This document shows positions 55,268 through 64,000 of a stretch of DNA of 64,000 nucleotides, piece after piece. Numbering within the stretch: position 1 is the first letter of the stretch; each line of letters begins with the position of its first letter. The stretch is taken from the NCBI GenBank assembly GCA_022497155.1, contig MU385740.1, positions 1-64,000 of the forward strand. Reading direction: 5' to 3'. This DNA comes from Whalleya microplaca. Lineage: Eukaryota; Ascomycota; Sordariomycetes; Xylariales; Xylariaceae. Position numbers and translations under genes: made by a program. The notes below the pieces were generated by a model, which worked only from the letters and a program-made list of their open reading frames with translations, did no database searches and was not told where the DNA came from.

Positions 55268-57395
55268 TCACCGGATCTTGAACGTCGTCTCTTTCCATTG
55301 AGAAGTTTCTAATAGCTCCAATGCCTCACCATTCATCATCCGATACACATACGCCTCACCAACAAATGTATACTCATACGGGACTCCTGTATCTCTCAGA
55401 ATGTACGGTGTCTCTCCACCGAATAAGACACATATTGTATCTCCAAGTTTCGTCGTGGGCGGTACCATGGCAAAGTGTCCTTTTCGAGTAACCGCGAATT
55501 TCCTGTTGACTGCGGTCCCTTCGGCAGCCTGCGCCCATACCGACCATTTTGTTTTCGCTTTAGGGTCTGCCGCAAGGGCCTTGTGCGGACCGTCTTTGCT
55601 AGAAAAAGAGCTCGAAGAGCACAGTCTGGCTAATGCAGAAAGCCCCAAGTGATAGGTGGACGTCTTGGGTGTGACGTCTTTTGCAATGTCCGCTGTTTCT
55701 TTTTCAGGGGCTAGTGTGCCTAGGAAAGCCTCAAGAGCGGTGACAGTGCCATTCAGATACTTTGGTCGTGAACTAAACTTGGATGGTTCTGATGAATTCC
55801 CTGTGTCTCCTTGATCCCTGCATAACGCCCAGGCGCGTTGTATTAGAACTCCCTTCTTACGGGATTCTGGGTTAAAAGTCTGAGAAACAAATTTGTCCGA
55901 TATTTTAGTTATGACATCAACAACGATACCCCTCAACACTAAAGTATCGAATCTTTTCAAGAAGCCTACATCCATGCCCCGACTCGAGGATGCATTATAT
56001 CTACCGGGGTAGCCAATCAGATTGTGGAACCGTCCATGATCCCACCGAGGAACCCAACTTGGTAGGGGCTCAGCTCCTCGGGTCTGAAAACGCGGCTCGT
56101 CATTGACGGCAACTGCGTTGAGTATCATAAGAGTAGAGCCGAATTTGAGTTTAAGGGCTCGAATTGCTATTTCGTGGTAGATATCTTCAACCGAATTCTG
56201 GTAGTCCGGTTGGATGATCAGAGCCCGCTCCGATGGGACCCACGCAGAGTAGTGGCCAAGCTGGGAAAACACGTAGTCCCTTGGATCTGAAGCGTAGTTG
56301 CGAGAATTTACGCAAAGTTGATAAATGAAATTTCTATGGGCAACGGCTCTAGGTGCTGCTGGTTGCTCTACAAACCGTTTATACAACACCTGGACACATG
56401 TTGTGTTAACTAGTAATGGAAGTTAGTATCTACTCTTTCTATACGGATTGTCGAGTTATATGAAGTGTTATTGCTTGCCTCAGAAGCATTGGGCTTCTGA
56501 ACATATCCGAAACGGGAATTTTGCTCCTCAGATAGAATAGAAAGGGTATATCACACCTGTGGATACAACTCACTCTTATACATCTTCTTCAGCTCCCAAG
56601 CTGTTGCTAGTTTCTTCATGGCATCACTCAAAATGTCCCAGTCGATGTTTTCGGCTCCCCAGTGTATTGTTGCTGGAGACTTAGTGCCTATTTCTTGAGT
56701 GATCCACGCACGACGAAACCAGGGCAGCTCACTAAGCACCTTGAGGGACTCCCAATGCTGCTGTGGTATCCAGTCAAACTTGGAACCGGCCTTCTTACAA
56801 AGTTGGGCAAGCAGTTGGTCGCCAAATAGGCATATGAAGACCGACAGAGCTGGAAAGCTCTGTTCGCATGGCCATCCGGATCTGGTCCAAGCCATGCCAC
56901 AATCCTGGAAGCATTTTTGAAGATCGCATGCATTAACTTGACCTGCTGACTACGCTCAACAGTATTTTTCTGATCAATACATATCTGGTCCACCCATATC
57001 GAAACTGGGCTGCTCTTGGACCTAAATTGCCTCAAGGCAGTACTTAAGCTTTTGGTAATGGCAAGTCGCTTCCCGTCTATATAAGCAAAGTCCATTGGAC
57101 TTTGCTCTCCCCAGACGTACGAGAGTGCCTTGTATTTCTGATCGCCTCCAACCCAGAGTGTCTCAAGGGATCCGGTTAGCCTATCCAGCTCCTTACCAGC
57201 AGATAGCGTGAGAATTCTCGTTGATTGTGAACCCTGAATAGGTTCATACTCGTAGAAATTGGCAAGAATGGCTGACTCTATTTTCTTCTCTCTCGCTCGT
57301 ATCTCGGCTTCAGCTTTATCAATTTCATCCTGGCGTCTTGCTTCCCTGGCCAATTTCTCGCGTGCGGGGTCAACATGAACAAAGTAAGAGTTCAT
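55268..57395 (-). CDS. HET-domain protein, apparently frameshifted
   Basis: Heterokaryon-incompatibility-type protein. First ATG is 57395 (MNSYFVHVDPAREK); a charged coiled-coil-like stretch (REARRQDEIDKAEAEIRARE) precedes the HET domain: YKALSYVWGEQSPMDFAYID, STALRQFRSKSSPVSIWVDQ, ICIDQKNTVERSQQVKLM, SRIVAWLGPDPDGHANRAFQ. Domain continuation FDWIPQQHWESLKVLSELPW, then FRRAWITQEIGTKSPATIHW lies in a different frame starting near 56835, with no room for a normal intron, so a one-base shift is likely (mutation or sequencing error). An intron with donor GTGTGA, branch TACTAAC and acceptor CCAG (about 56551-56396) leads to VLYKRFVEQPAAPRAVAHRN, then YASDPRDYVFSQLG and a long C-terminal domain ending TTFKIR. 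HET proteins trigger cell death after fusion with an unlike strain. If the shift is real, this allele is inactive. Confidence 0.8.
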
Positions 57396-57879
57396 GACGA
57401 CTTCCGTCCTTGGTATGGACAATTCTATCCGAATTATTTGGACCGGGTCTGAACTTTACTGTGGGTATGTGTTGGCTATATCAATTCGACAAGGAAACTG
57501 GGAAGTACGTTTCATACAATACCAAAGGAAATCACTAGTTAAAACCTGAATCTTGTCAACCTTCGATAATTGGTTGAAACGGGTGTCTTTCTGTCACAGG
57601 GGCTGACAGGCTGAGAACCTAACTTTACCCCTCTCAAACATGCATGTATCTTATAAGGCATGTAAGCAACAGTCCTCCGAAATACCACGATACATCCAAG
57701 TCACGTGACATCTTTGTACTAAGAGCCGCAGGTCTAGTCTACCTAGGTAGGATATGTAGTTGTCTGTTAGGGAGGGAGGCCCAGGGTAAGGTATGGTGAC
57801 CAAAAGTGGATTGTATTAATGATGGTGTAGTGAGCTACCTGTGACTAGGTGACAATTCCTTATAAGCGGAGGGCACGGA
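57396..57879. other. Intergenic
   Basis: Promoter side of the HET gene; no gene seen. CACGTGAC occurs near 57702. Confidence 0.45.
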
Positions 57880-58722
57880 CCACCCTTACAGATAAGCCGG
57901 CGAGATACGCCCGTTGTACGACCCGAAGTATGCTGGTCGATATGCTGAATCTAGGTATTCGAACCTGCGTTCATCCGGTCCAGCCGTGTTCGCCTTCAGA
58001 AATGTGCCAATCCTTTTAGCAATTTAGCAAAGGGTTATTTTCATACCATAACGAAAGTTGATATTAGCCCACAACGATGATGAACGGCGGGATCACCCAC
58101 CCTTGGGAATTGATACCCTAAATCGCGCTAACCCATTCCCTAATGCCTTGCTGCCTTGCTTGAGGTATCCCACATCTTTTGGCGCTCGTAACCACCATGG
58201 ATGTGGAAACAACACCCATTAGAAAGCCATTCTCATCGAAGTTATAGATATCAGCCTCTTGGACGCCCGATATCGTACTTGGCAATTGAATTCCTCGTAA
58301 GCAAAAACCACGCGTTCATCGCGTCTGATTCTTTGCATTGGGCCCTCTGGTAATCGTGTCTTCGAGTAAAGCGCGTCTGGGTGGGGCGGTTGTCGTTTTA
58401 CGAGGTTCGAAGCCCAACGCTTGCCGACGGCTCCCGCAGCAGTCGGTTGGCCATATCTTCTACGCCAGCTAAAGTATAGCCTGGGCAGAGATCGCGCCCA
58501 TGTAATAAGCCAAGCATGTATCACTATTGTTAACTCCTCTGACTCAGTAAGTTTATGCGTTTCAGGCGTGAAATCACGTGAAAGCTGACCGCATCGCCAG
58601 CGACTTATCGTAGTATGATCAACATTGTAGATACAAGCAGTAACACGAGCGCTTAGTTCTGGATTTCTATCCACACCCCAAATGGCAGAAATGATACCAG
58701 TCTCATCGATTTTGCGTTGCAT
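57880..58722 (-). pseudogene. Decayed pogo/Fot1-like DDE transposase
   Basis: ATG at 58722 opens 167 codons resembling the N-terminus of Fot1/pogo transposases: a psq-type HTH (ACIYNVDHTTISRWRCGQ), then RDFTPETHKLTESEELTIV and CENP-B-like GKRWASNLVKRQP. At about 58290 the frame breaks. One frame over, the catalytic core continues VQEADIYNFDENGFLMGVVS, with the first DDE Asp, then TSMVVTSAKRCGIPQARQQG, REWVSAI, TAG, GINSQGWVIPPFIIVVG, TAA. Further pieces (WYENNPLL, KDWHISEGEHGWTG) and another frame change to DQHTSGRTTG follow before similarity fades near 57880. The REWVSAI-stop-GINSQGW site is Gln (CAG) in relatives, so the stop is a C-to-T change, as RIP would make. At least two frameshifts and three or more stops: dead. 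Terminal repeats were not located. Confidence 0.8.
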
Positions 58723-59379
58723 GTTTCATTGCTGGAAAAGTCAAATTTAAACTAGGTTCATGTGTTCGGTCATGTCAAGTGTTGCATTTGATAATGCTGC
58801 TTCAGGAGCACCGGCGACGAAGTCTATGTAAAAGTGGTATAAAATTCTGAGGTTTTCAATTCGGATCAGTGCCTTAGCTATCTCTCAGCTTGTTTGCCTA
58901 CCTTCGACTCCAAAATGAAGAGCATCGGTAGGGGTGCAGCATCTGCAGGAGTAAGACAGGGGCCAAACTAGCCTCGACCTGATCCAGCACCCCCTTTCTG
59001 GCGACCTTAGGCGTCTCGATGCCTACAAGCACCGGACCAGCCCGCTAACCAAGGAACAACGATGCCATTACCGTGACGAACCCAATCCGCGAGAGCCTCC
59101 TGGCTACGCCTTGCCAGCTCCTCCGAACCATGCGAGAAGGATGCCGCGGGCAGGAGCAATAAACTCCTCGTCGTCCAATGTGGCGCCGGTGGTCTCGGCC
59201 TCAGCTGAGGTGGACGGCTTGATGAAACGTGAAGGCCCTCGCTCGCAGCGCTTTCAGCAAATCAAATCAAATCCAATAACCATAGTTATTGGATTTGAAC
59301 TCAATCAATTCAGACAAAAATAAGACACTTTTGATTTGACGTTATTTATGATTTGAGTTGATGAAATATGTCATAAAGT
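58723..59379. other. No gene seen; GC-richer patch
   Basis: 58920-59245 is GC-richer with a plus-strand frame (59111-59323) of no recognisable family. It ends in a run of CAAATCAAATCAAATCC and the palindrome CCAATAACCATAGTTATTGG (about 59271-59290). Confidence 0.45.
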
Positions 59380-59859
59380 ACAGGGCAATAGCTGACAACT
59401 ACCCAGGCACCAGCCAGCCAGAACAGTCGCTCATACTCAACCTCAGCTCTGGTGCGAACATAGACATTTCGTACCAGGTTATATACGTACTAACAAAGGC
59501 ATTAATGAAGCCTTTCATTTTTGACTTCAGAATCGGCCTTGCACAAGAGTTGCATGCCGATCTCAAGTCTAGCCACATCAACGTGCTATCCATCATGACA
59601 GGAATTGAAAAAATTCCAGGCAATATCGAGAGGCTAACAAAGAGATCACAGAACCCAAAAGTCTATGAAAAGCACACTGTTGGGAAAGTGGATGGAGCTG
59701 TTAAGAGGCTTGAGGGAGATGACACCATACTGGCTACGTGACTTGAATTTTCTCATCCTTTCCCTAACGCCTAAGAGGTTGGTTGAAAAAGGTGTTCTAG
59801 ATACAATGCTTCAAACGATGGATGCCATGAACGATGCAAGCAAGACAAGAGATAAATGA
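59380..59859 (+). pseudogene. Short-chain dehydrogenase C-terminal fragment, frameshifted
   Basis: The plus strand encodes the catalytic half of an SDR resembling very-long-chain 3-oxoacyl-CoA reductase / 17-beta-HSD type 12: SLILNLSSGANIDISYQVIY followed by VLTKAL, which keeps Ser and YxxxK, then GLAQELHADLKSSHINVLSI, MTGIEKIPGN and KHTVGKVDGAVK. At about 59700-59712 the frame shifts by one base: the sequence continues in another frame as REMTPYWLRDLNFLILSLTP, KRLVEKGVLDTMLQTMDAMN, DASKTRDK and TGA at 59859. The N-terminal Rossmann half with the TGxxxGxG cofactor site is missing upstream. So it is both truncated and frameshifted. It lies in the same graveyard as the broken transposase. Confidence 0.65.
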
Positions 59860-60589
59860 AAAGAGTCTGCAATACATAGGGACAGTATGGAAATTATATA
59901 CTTATCTACTAGGGTAAGCAAGTTGAATCGCCAGTTTCAATATTTATTGTGTCAAGTATCCCAGCTACATTATCTACAACAGTCATTCGGACACTAGTCC
60001 CTGCTTCCGGCATTGCTCTAAGTGGTGGTTTTCAATTAGAATTGTATAGTTGTAAAGTGTAAGTGATCCGCTTTATAGCAGCTCGGGAGATATTTTTTAA
60101 TGCACAGAGCTCCTAAAGCAATTGTTTGATACTCTAAGCCAAGGGGCATAAGACCTAAAATGGCATGTAGCTCACTTTTTGATATATAATATGGTACACT
60201 ATGTTATGTAATATCACATGTAGATACCCTTTAGCTTGGCCTATCATTACGGAAAAAATTGATACTCAAGTTGCTGCTAATCTTATTGTTGCAATTTACA
60301 TAACCTAAATATAGTTGGCTGTTTCCCTCCCATCACTGGATACATGAGGCAACGAGGGAGACAGGCAGCGACAGATCTTATCAGTAGTCAGCTTTACATA
60401 ATACAAATCAAGACCGCATACATCCTTCCCTTTAGTGCCATATATGAGCATTCGGATTACCTAGAAACCGACTATTTGAGAACAGGTCACAGGCATCCCA
60501 GTTTCTGTACTAAATTGAATGTATAGCAAATGCCTTGAAAGCTTTTCTTTTTACGCTTTTATGTGATAGTGGCTGGCTGATTTGAAATG
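59860..60589. other. No gene seen
   Basis: AT-leaning intergenic sequence. The 60-codon frame at 60344-60526 shows no family features. Confidence 0.5.
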
Positions 60590-61073
60590 CTACACTGCTC
60601 CAAGAAAGCTGACAATTCCCATAAACATCACAACATCTGCCAAGTCCTAGAAATTGTAGTTGTAAGATTTTAATTATTAGTCTTGGCAATGATTATAATA
60701 CCATTTTCTCTGACTCTCAGCTTAGTTGAAACTTCACTGCGGACACCTTGGGCGCAATACCTAACTCTTCTGATGCTAGAGGGATATATTTCTATTGGTA
60801 TTGAACAGTTACACGGAGCAAATTGACAATTACTCACCCCAAACCGCGATGTTGTACTCCCGAATCCAATAACGGGTAGGGTTACATTGCTTGGGGTAAT
60901 AGCTCACGTTACCAAGCTTGACTTTCTTGACGTGTTCGCTGGTGACCTTAATAACCCAATCGACAGTACGAAGCGAACTCCGCGATTGGTGCAGCACACT
61001 TACGCAATCATATCAAGTTGTATCATAGGTCATGACAAGGTGGAGGTAGGCTCCTGGCAACCAATTCAATCAA
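60590..61073 (-). pseudogene. Unrecognised protein fragment, probably broken
   Basis: I do not recognise the family. The minus strand from about 61012 reads TVDWVIKVTSEHVKKVKLGN, then VSYYPKQCNPTRYWIREYNI and AVWG, which looks like real coding sequence. It is followed by a GTGAGT donor at 60837. After a TTCTAG acceptor, DLADVVMFMGIVSFLGAV and a stop follow (60646-60590). However, the two pieces are not in compatible phase. Upstream, YLHLVMTYDTT is separated from YDCVSVLHQSRSSL by an in-frame TGA at 61013-61015, a plausible CGA to TGA change. The hydrophobic end could be a membrane segment. Alternative: a chance run of open codons. Confidence 0.3.
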
Positions 61074-61658
61074 GATCTTTGCCCCTTAGTAAATAGTCGA
61101 TGTAATCAGTCCAAGCTGACGGAAGTTAGTGGGAAAGTCCGGAGAGATGGTATGCCGTACTTACATTAATCTGTGAGTCTCACTAGCAGTGGAGCGGATC
61201 TTTGCATCACGTTTCATATAGTCTCTACCTGTGCTACTATTCATACCGTCTATCTTTTGTGGAATGCACAATTCTCCACTATATAAGATGCCAGGAATGC
61301 CACACATGAGTTATATATACACTCCATCGGATCTGATGGAACCGCTGTTACCTTCAAGAAATGACTGATTCGTTTGCACAAAGTTGCCACGAGAACACCA
61401 TGCCAGCTGATGATCATGAGCTATGCGTTCATTGGGTCAGAGGAGATATAGGTTGCCATGTTGGCATTACTTAGACATTTAATTAGACAACCCATATACG
61501 GGCTTCGCATATGCAATGCATAAGCACTTGTGTGCGTGTTGGCTTAGGTACAAGCCGATATACTAAATATCGACAGGTCCCATTCAATGTTTCGAGACCC
61601 GGGGCTGTGGTAGTGCCTTGTTCCTTGCTGATCTGGTTTTTAGTCAAAAATTATCCGG
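61074..61658. other. Tannase upstream region
   Basis: No gene seen; TATATATACAC near 61311 and a pyrimidine/purine mix up to the ATG at 61659. Confidence 0.45.
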
Positions 61659-63491
61659 ATGGCTAACTCGTCGATCTCGTTTCTCTGGATCTGGTTAAGC
61701 TTTATCTCTTATGGCGTTAAAGGTACACAAAATGGACCTCGTCAACCTGCGGCATGTTCCGTTGACTTTTTCAATCTCATTATTCCGGCCGGTATATCAA
61801 TTGAAAGTGTTCAGTACGTTACAGCCGGGTACTTCTTGGAAAATGGGAATCTAGGCTATCCTTCGATGGCCACTGGTCTACCTTCACTATGTGCCGTCAT
61901 AGTCAAAAATGAGACGGCAAACTATCGTTTCGGGATGTTCCTTCCTGACGCATGGAACTCTAAGTTGCTTGTCATAGGTAGCTATTCATTCCTCGGTGGT
62001 ATAAACTGGCTTGACAGTAGGTCATTTTCGTACTCTCATACTACTACTCTCAGATCATTATATTAAACTTTAACGTGTTGGGAACCTGTAAGGGGCCCAC
62101 CAGATCCATCAATGGCTTCACAATCAACTTAACCCTTTTAATCTCTTGGAAAACTTTTATTAATGCCTCATTCTTCAGTGGGACCAGGACCAAAGTATGG
62201 CATGGCTAGCCTATCAACTGATACGGGACATAATTCAGGCCGAGCAGACCTGACATGGCCCCTCACCGACCAGCTTAGGGTGAATTGGGCGTACCAAGCA
62301 CTAGAAGGCTCTATAATCAGCGGCAAAGCACTCATTCAGACCTACTATGACAACCAGCTTATCAACTACTCATATTTCAGTGGTTGCTCAACAGGAGGAA
62401 GACAAGGTCTTAAACAAATACAGCGAACCCCTGAAATTTTCGATGGAGCCTTGATTGGAGCACCTGCTTGGGATACGAGGAATCTAATGCCATGGATCTC
62501 CCAGCTTGCCGTATGGAACATGCCAGAAAATGCCTCGCAAACAGTCTATAGCGCAGAACTCTTTTTACGGCTTCAGACTGAGGTACTGAAACAGTGTGAC
62601 TCTCTAGATGGTATAAAAGACAACATAGTCAGCTCCCCAGAAGCTTGCAGGGAGCATTTCGATATCTCACAGATCCACTGCGACGTTACAAAGAACAAAA
62701 CCGCCTGTTGGACAAAATCTCAGACTGATACGGCATTGAAAATGTATAACGACTACGTAACAGGAGACGGGACGTTCGTTTACAAGGGCCTAGACTACAG
62801 CTCCGAGGCTGACTGGGCGACGTACCTCTTCCCAGCTGACCCCGATAGTCCAACCAACGTGAGGAGAGACTTTGATGCACAGTACGAGCGAACTTTCATG
62901 GACTACGGTCCAGAATGGCAGATTAGCTCTTACAACGATACTGTGGTACATGACTCTAGAGTTCGGGATAAGATCTCGGTACAGGCTAGTGCAGACCAAT
63001 ATGATCTCGGCACATTTCGCGAGAAAGGCAAAATCATCATGTATGGAGGCTTAGCAGATGGGGTTGTACCTGTACAGCACACGACACTCTACTACCAGAG
63101 GACGGTTGAAGCAATGGGTAATGTCGATGACTTCTTCCGCTATTTCCAGATTCCTGGAATGGGTCATTGCTGGGGAAGTGTCGACAATGTCAAAGCTCCA
63201 TGGATGATTGGTGGCGCTGGCCAAGCAGCGCAGAGACCGCCTTATAATTCTGGTTATTCTGTGCCGCTGGGGTATAATGACACCCAACATGATGCTTTGC
63301 TAGCGCTTATGGACTGGGTTGAGAATGGCAACGCAGTATCTGAAATTATTGCATCTGAGTTTGACTACACAGACGAAACGAGACAGGAGATTGTCTTGTA
63401 CAGACAGCGACCAATCTGTATGTTTCCCATGGAGGCGAGATGGGATCAGAAAGGGCCTGAAAACAATGCCTCAAGTTGGTATTGCGCATGA
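61659..63491 (+). CDS. Secreted tannase / feruloyl esterase family protein
   Basis: Two exons (61659-62016, 62179-63491) give 556 residues. A signal peptide (SISFLWIWLSFISYGVKG) and about 15 Asn-X-Ser/Thr sites indicate a secreted glycoprotein. The CS-D-HC arrangement of the fungal tannase family is complete: Cys189-Ser190 in YFSGCSTGGRQGLKQ, Asp413 in GGLADGVVP, His449-Cys450 in IPGMGHCWG. A calcium-loop-like CDSLDGIKDNIVSSPEAC lies near residues 258-276. Family role: hydrolysis of gallate or ferulate/caffeate esters from plant tannins, cell wall or chlorogenic acid. Which ester is used cannot be told. Intron 62017-62178 has donor GTAGGT and acceptor TTCTTCAG and joins NWLD to MGPGPKYGMASLSTDTGH. 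No defect. A solo LTR lies 44 bp after the stop and may supply the 3' end. Confidence 0.9.
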
Positions 63492-63535
63492 AAGAAACAA
63501 GTGTTGATTTGGAGAGAGTCACCACATGTAGTATA

Positions 63536-63690
63536 TGTCAATATAGGACAAAGTAATGAGGAGTATAGTGACTTGATTAATGCAAGGTGAAGCTATAGGA
63601 AGGTGGCAGAGCCCCTAATAAATATATGTATAGGCGGCCGGCCTTAGATAGGCCCGTACCACCCTCAGCCCTATAGGGCGTATCTTAATA
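63536..63690 (-). mobile_element. Solo LTR, family B, copy 2 with perfect duplication
   Basis: 155 bp from TGTCAATATAGGACAAAG to CGTATCTTAATA, flanked by GTATA at 63531-63535 and 63691-63695. Strongly similar to 17694-17846 throughout; the terminal CA has become TA. Hairpin in element orientation AGGGGC-TCT-GCCACCT has one mismatched pair. Confidence 0.85.
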
Positions 63691-64000
63691 GTATAGGCAC
63701 TCCTAACTAGCAACAGAAGTGCCGTTCATAATACAGTGCTAACGTTGGATATCTGTCCCTTAAGAGTAGGACTACCATTTAATGGCAGGATAGGAGCCTC
63801 ACGATAAGGTTGTGTGCAATCTACCGAAATGTTTCTATCTTGAGGAGAAAACACCTTCAAATTTTTTAAAAAGAAAATTAGACTCGAATAATTGCTTCGA
63901 GTATCAGTTTCTAGTTACGAGTGGATATTCCGAAATTCTACCTCTATGTGATTTGATTTAGTCTCTTTGACCACCCTGTAGAGCGGTAGGGCATCATGTT
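63691..64000. other. No gene seen
   Basis: Intergenic to the window edge; only the LTR target duplication (63691-63695) is identified. Confidence 0.5.

Noticed and set aside
57940..57975. tRNA-like GGTTCGAAT word
   Set aside because: No acceptor or anticodon arm can be folded around it, and it lies within the transposase remnant.

Overview
The window is nuclear DNA of a filamentous ascomycete (Pezizomycotina). The evidence is short 45-170 nt GT..AG introns with CTAAC/CTGAC branch sites, families typical of these fungi (HET, 2EXR, SAT4-type rhodopsin-domain, Zn2Cys6, QutR-like repressor, fungal tannase), and an AT-rich block that looks RIP-degraded. I cannot name the genus from the sequence.

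Layout. 1-2.8 kb is a gene-free AT-rich block with three tandem-repeat arrays (36, 132 and 30 bp). 2.8-9.1 kb is gene-poor and holds a P450 fragment and two inverted-repeat elements. 9.1-14.6 kb carries a rhodopsin-domain membrane protein and a DHA2-type MFS transporter, both on the minus strand. 14.6-19.6 kb is gene-poor with three solo LTRs. 19.6-24.4 kb holds a divergent regulatory pair: a catalytically altered shikimate-pathway-like repressor (QutR type) and a Zn2Cys6 regulator. 26.3-32.7 kb is an ordinary gene block (2EXR protein, ring-cleavage VOC dioxygenase, HAD phosphatase MDP1, SEC14-like protein). 35.0-38.9 kb holds a flavin monooxygenase with an NTF2-like N-terminus and a DUF1223 protein. 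40.2-52.6 kb has two zinc-finger genes, a second rhodopsin-domain protein and a full ABCC transporter. 55.3-57.4 kb is a HET gene with an apparent frameshift. 57.9-61.1 kb is a graveyard of broken genes: a pogo/Fot1-like transposase, a short-chain dehydrogenase and one unrecognised fragment. 61.7-63.5 kb is an intact secreted tannase/feruloyl esterase.

The most interesting structure is not a gene. Seven short (about 135-160 bp) dispersed elements behave as solo LTRs. They have TG..CA ends, and four have perfect 5-bp target-site duplications (CAATG, GAATC, GTGTC, GTATA). They form two diverged subfamilies that share a 3' block and a 6-7 bp hairpin with a 3-nt loop right beside the TATA box. 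The stem sequence changes between copies with compensating substitutions (A-T, G-C, T-A at the middle pair), which suggests that a structure at the 5' end of the element's RNA has been selected.

The genes do not form an evident biosynthetic cluster. A loose aromatic-compound theme (QutR-like repressor, extradiol-type dioxygenase, tannase) can be seen, but the genes are far apart and unconnected by any sequence evidence here. Splice sites were read by eye; those given with coordinates keep the frame and join family-like protein sequence.
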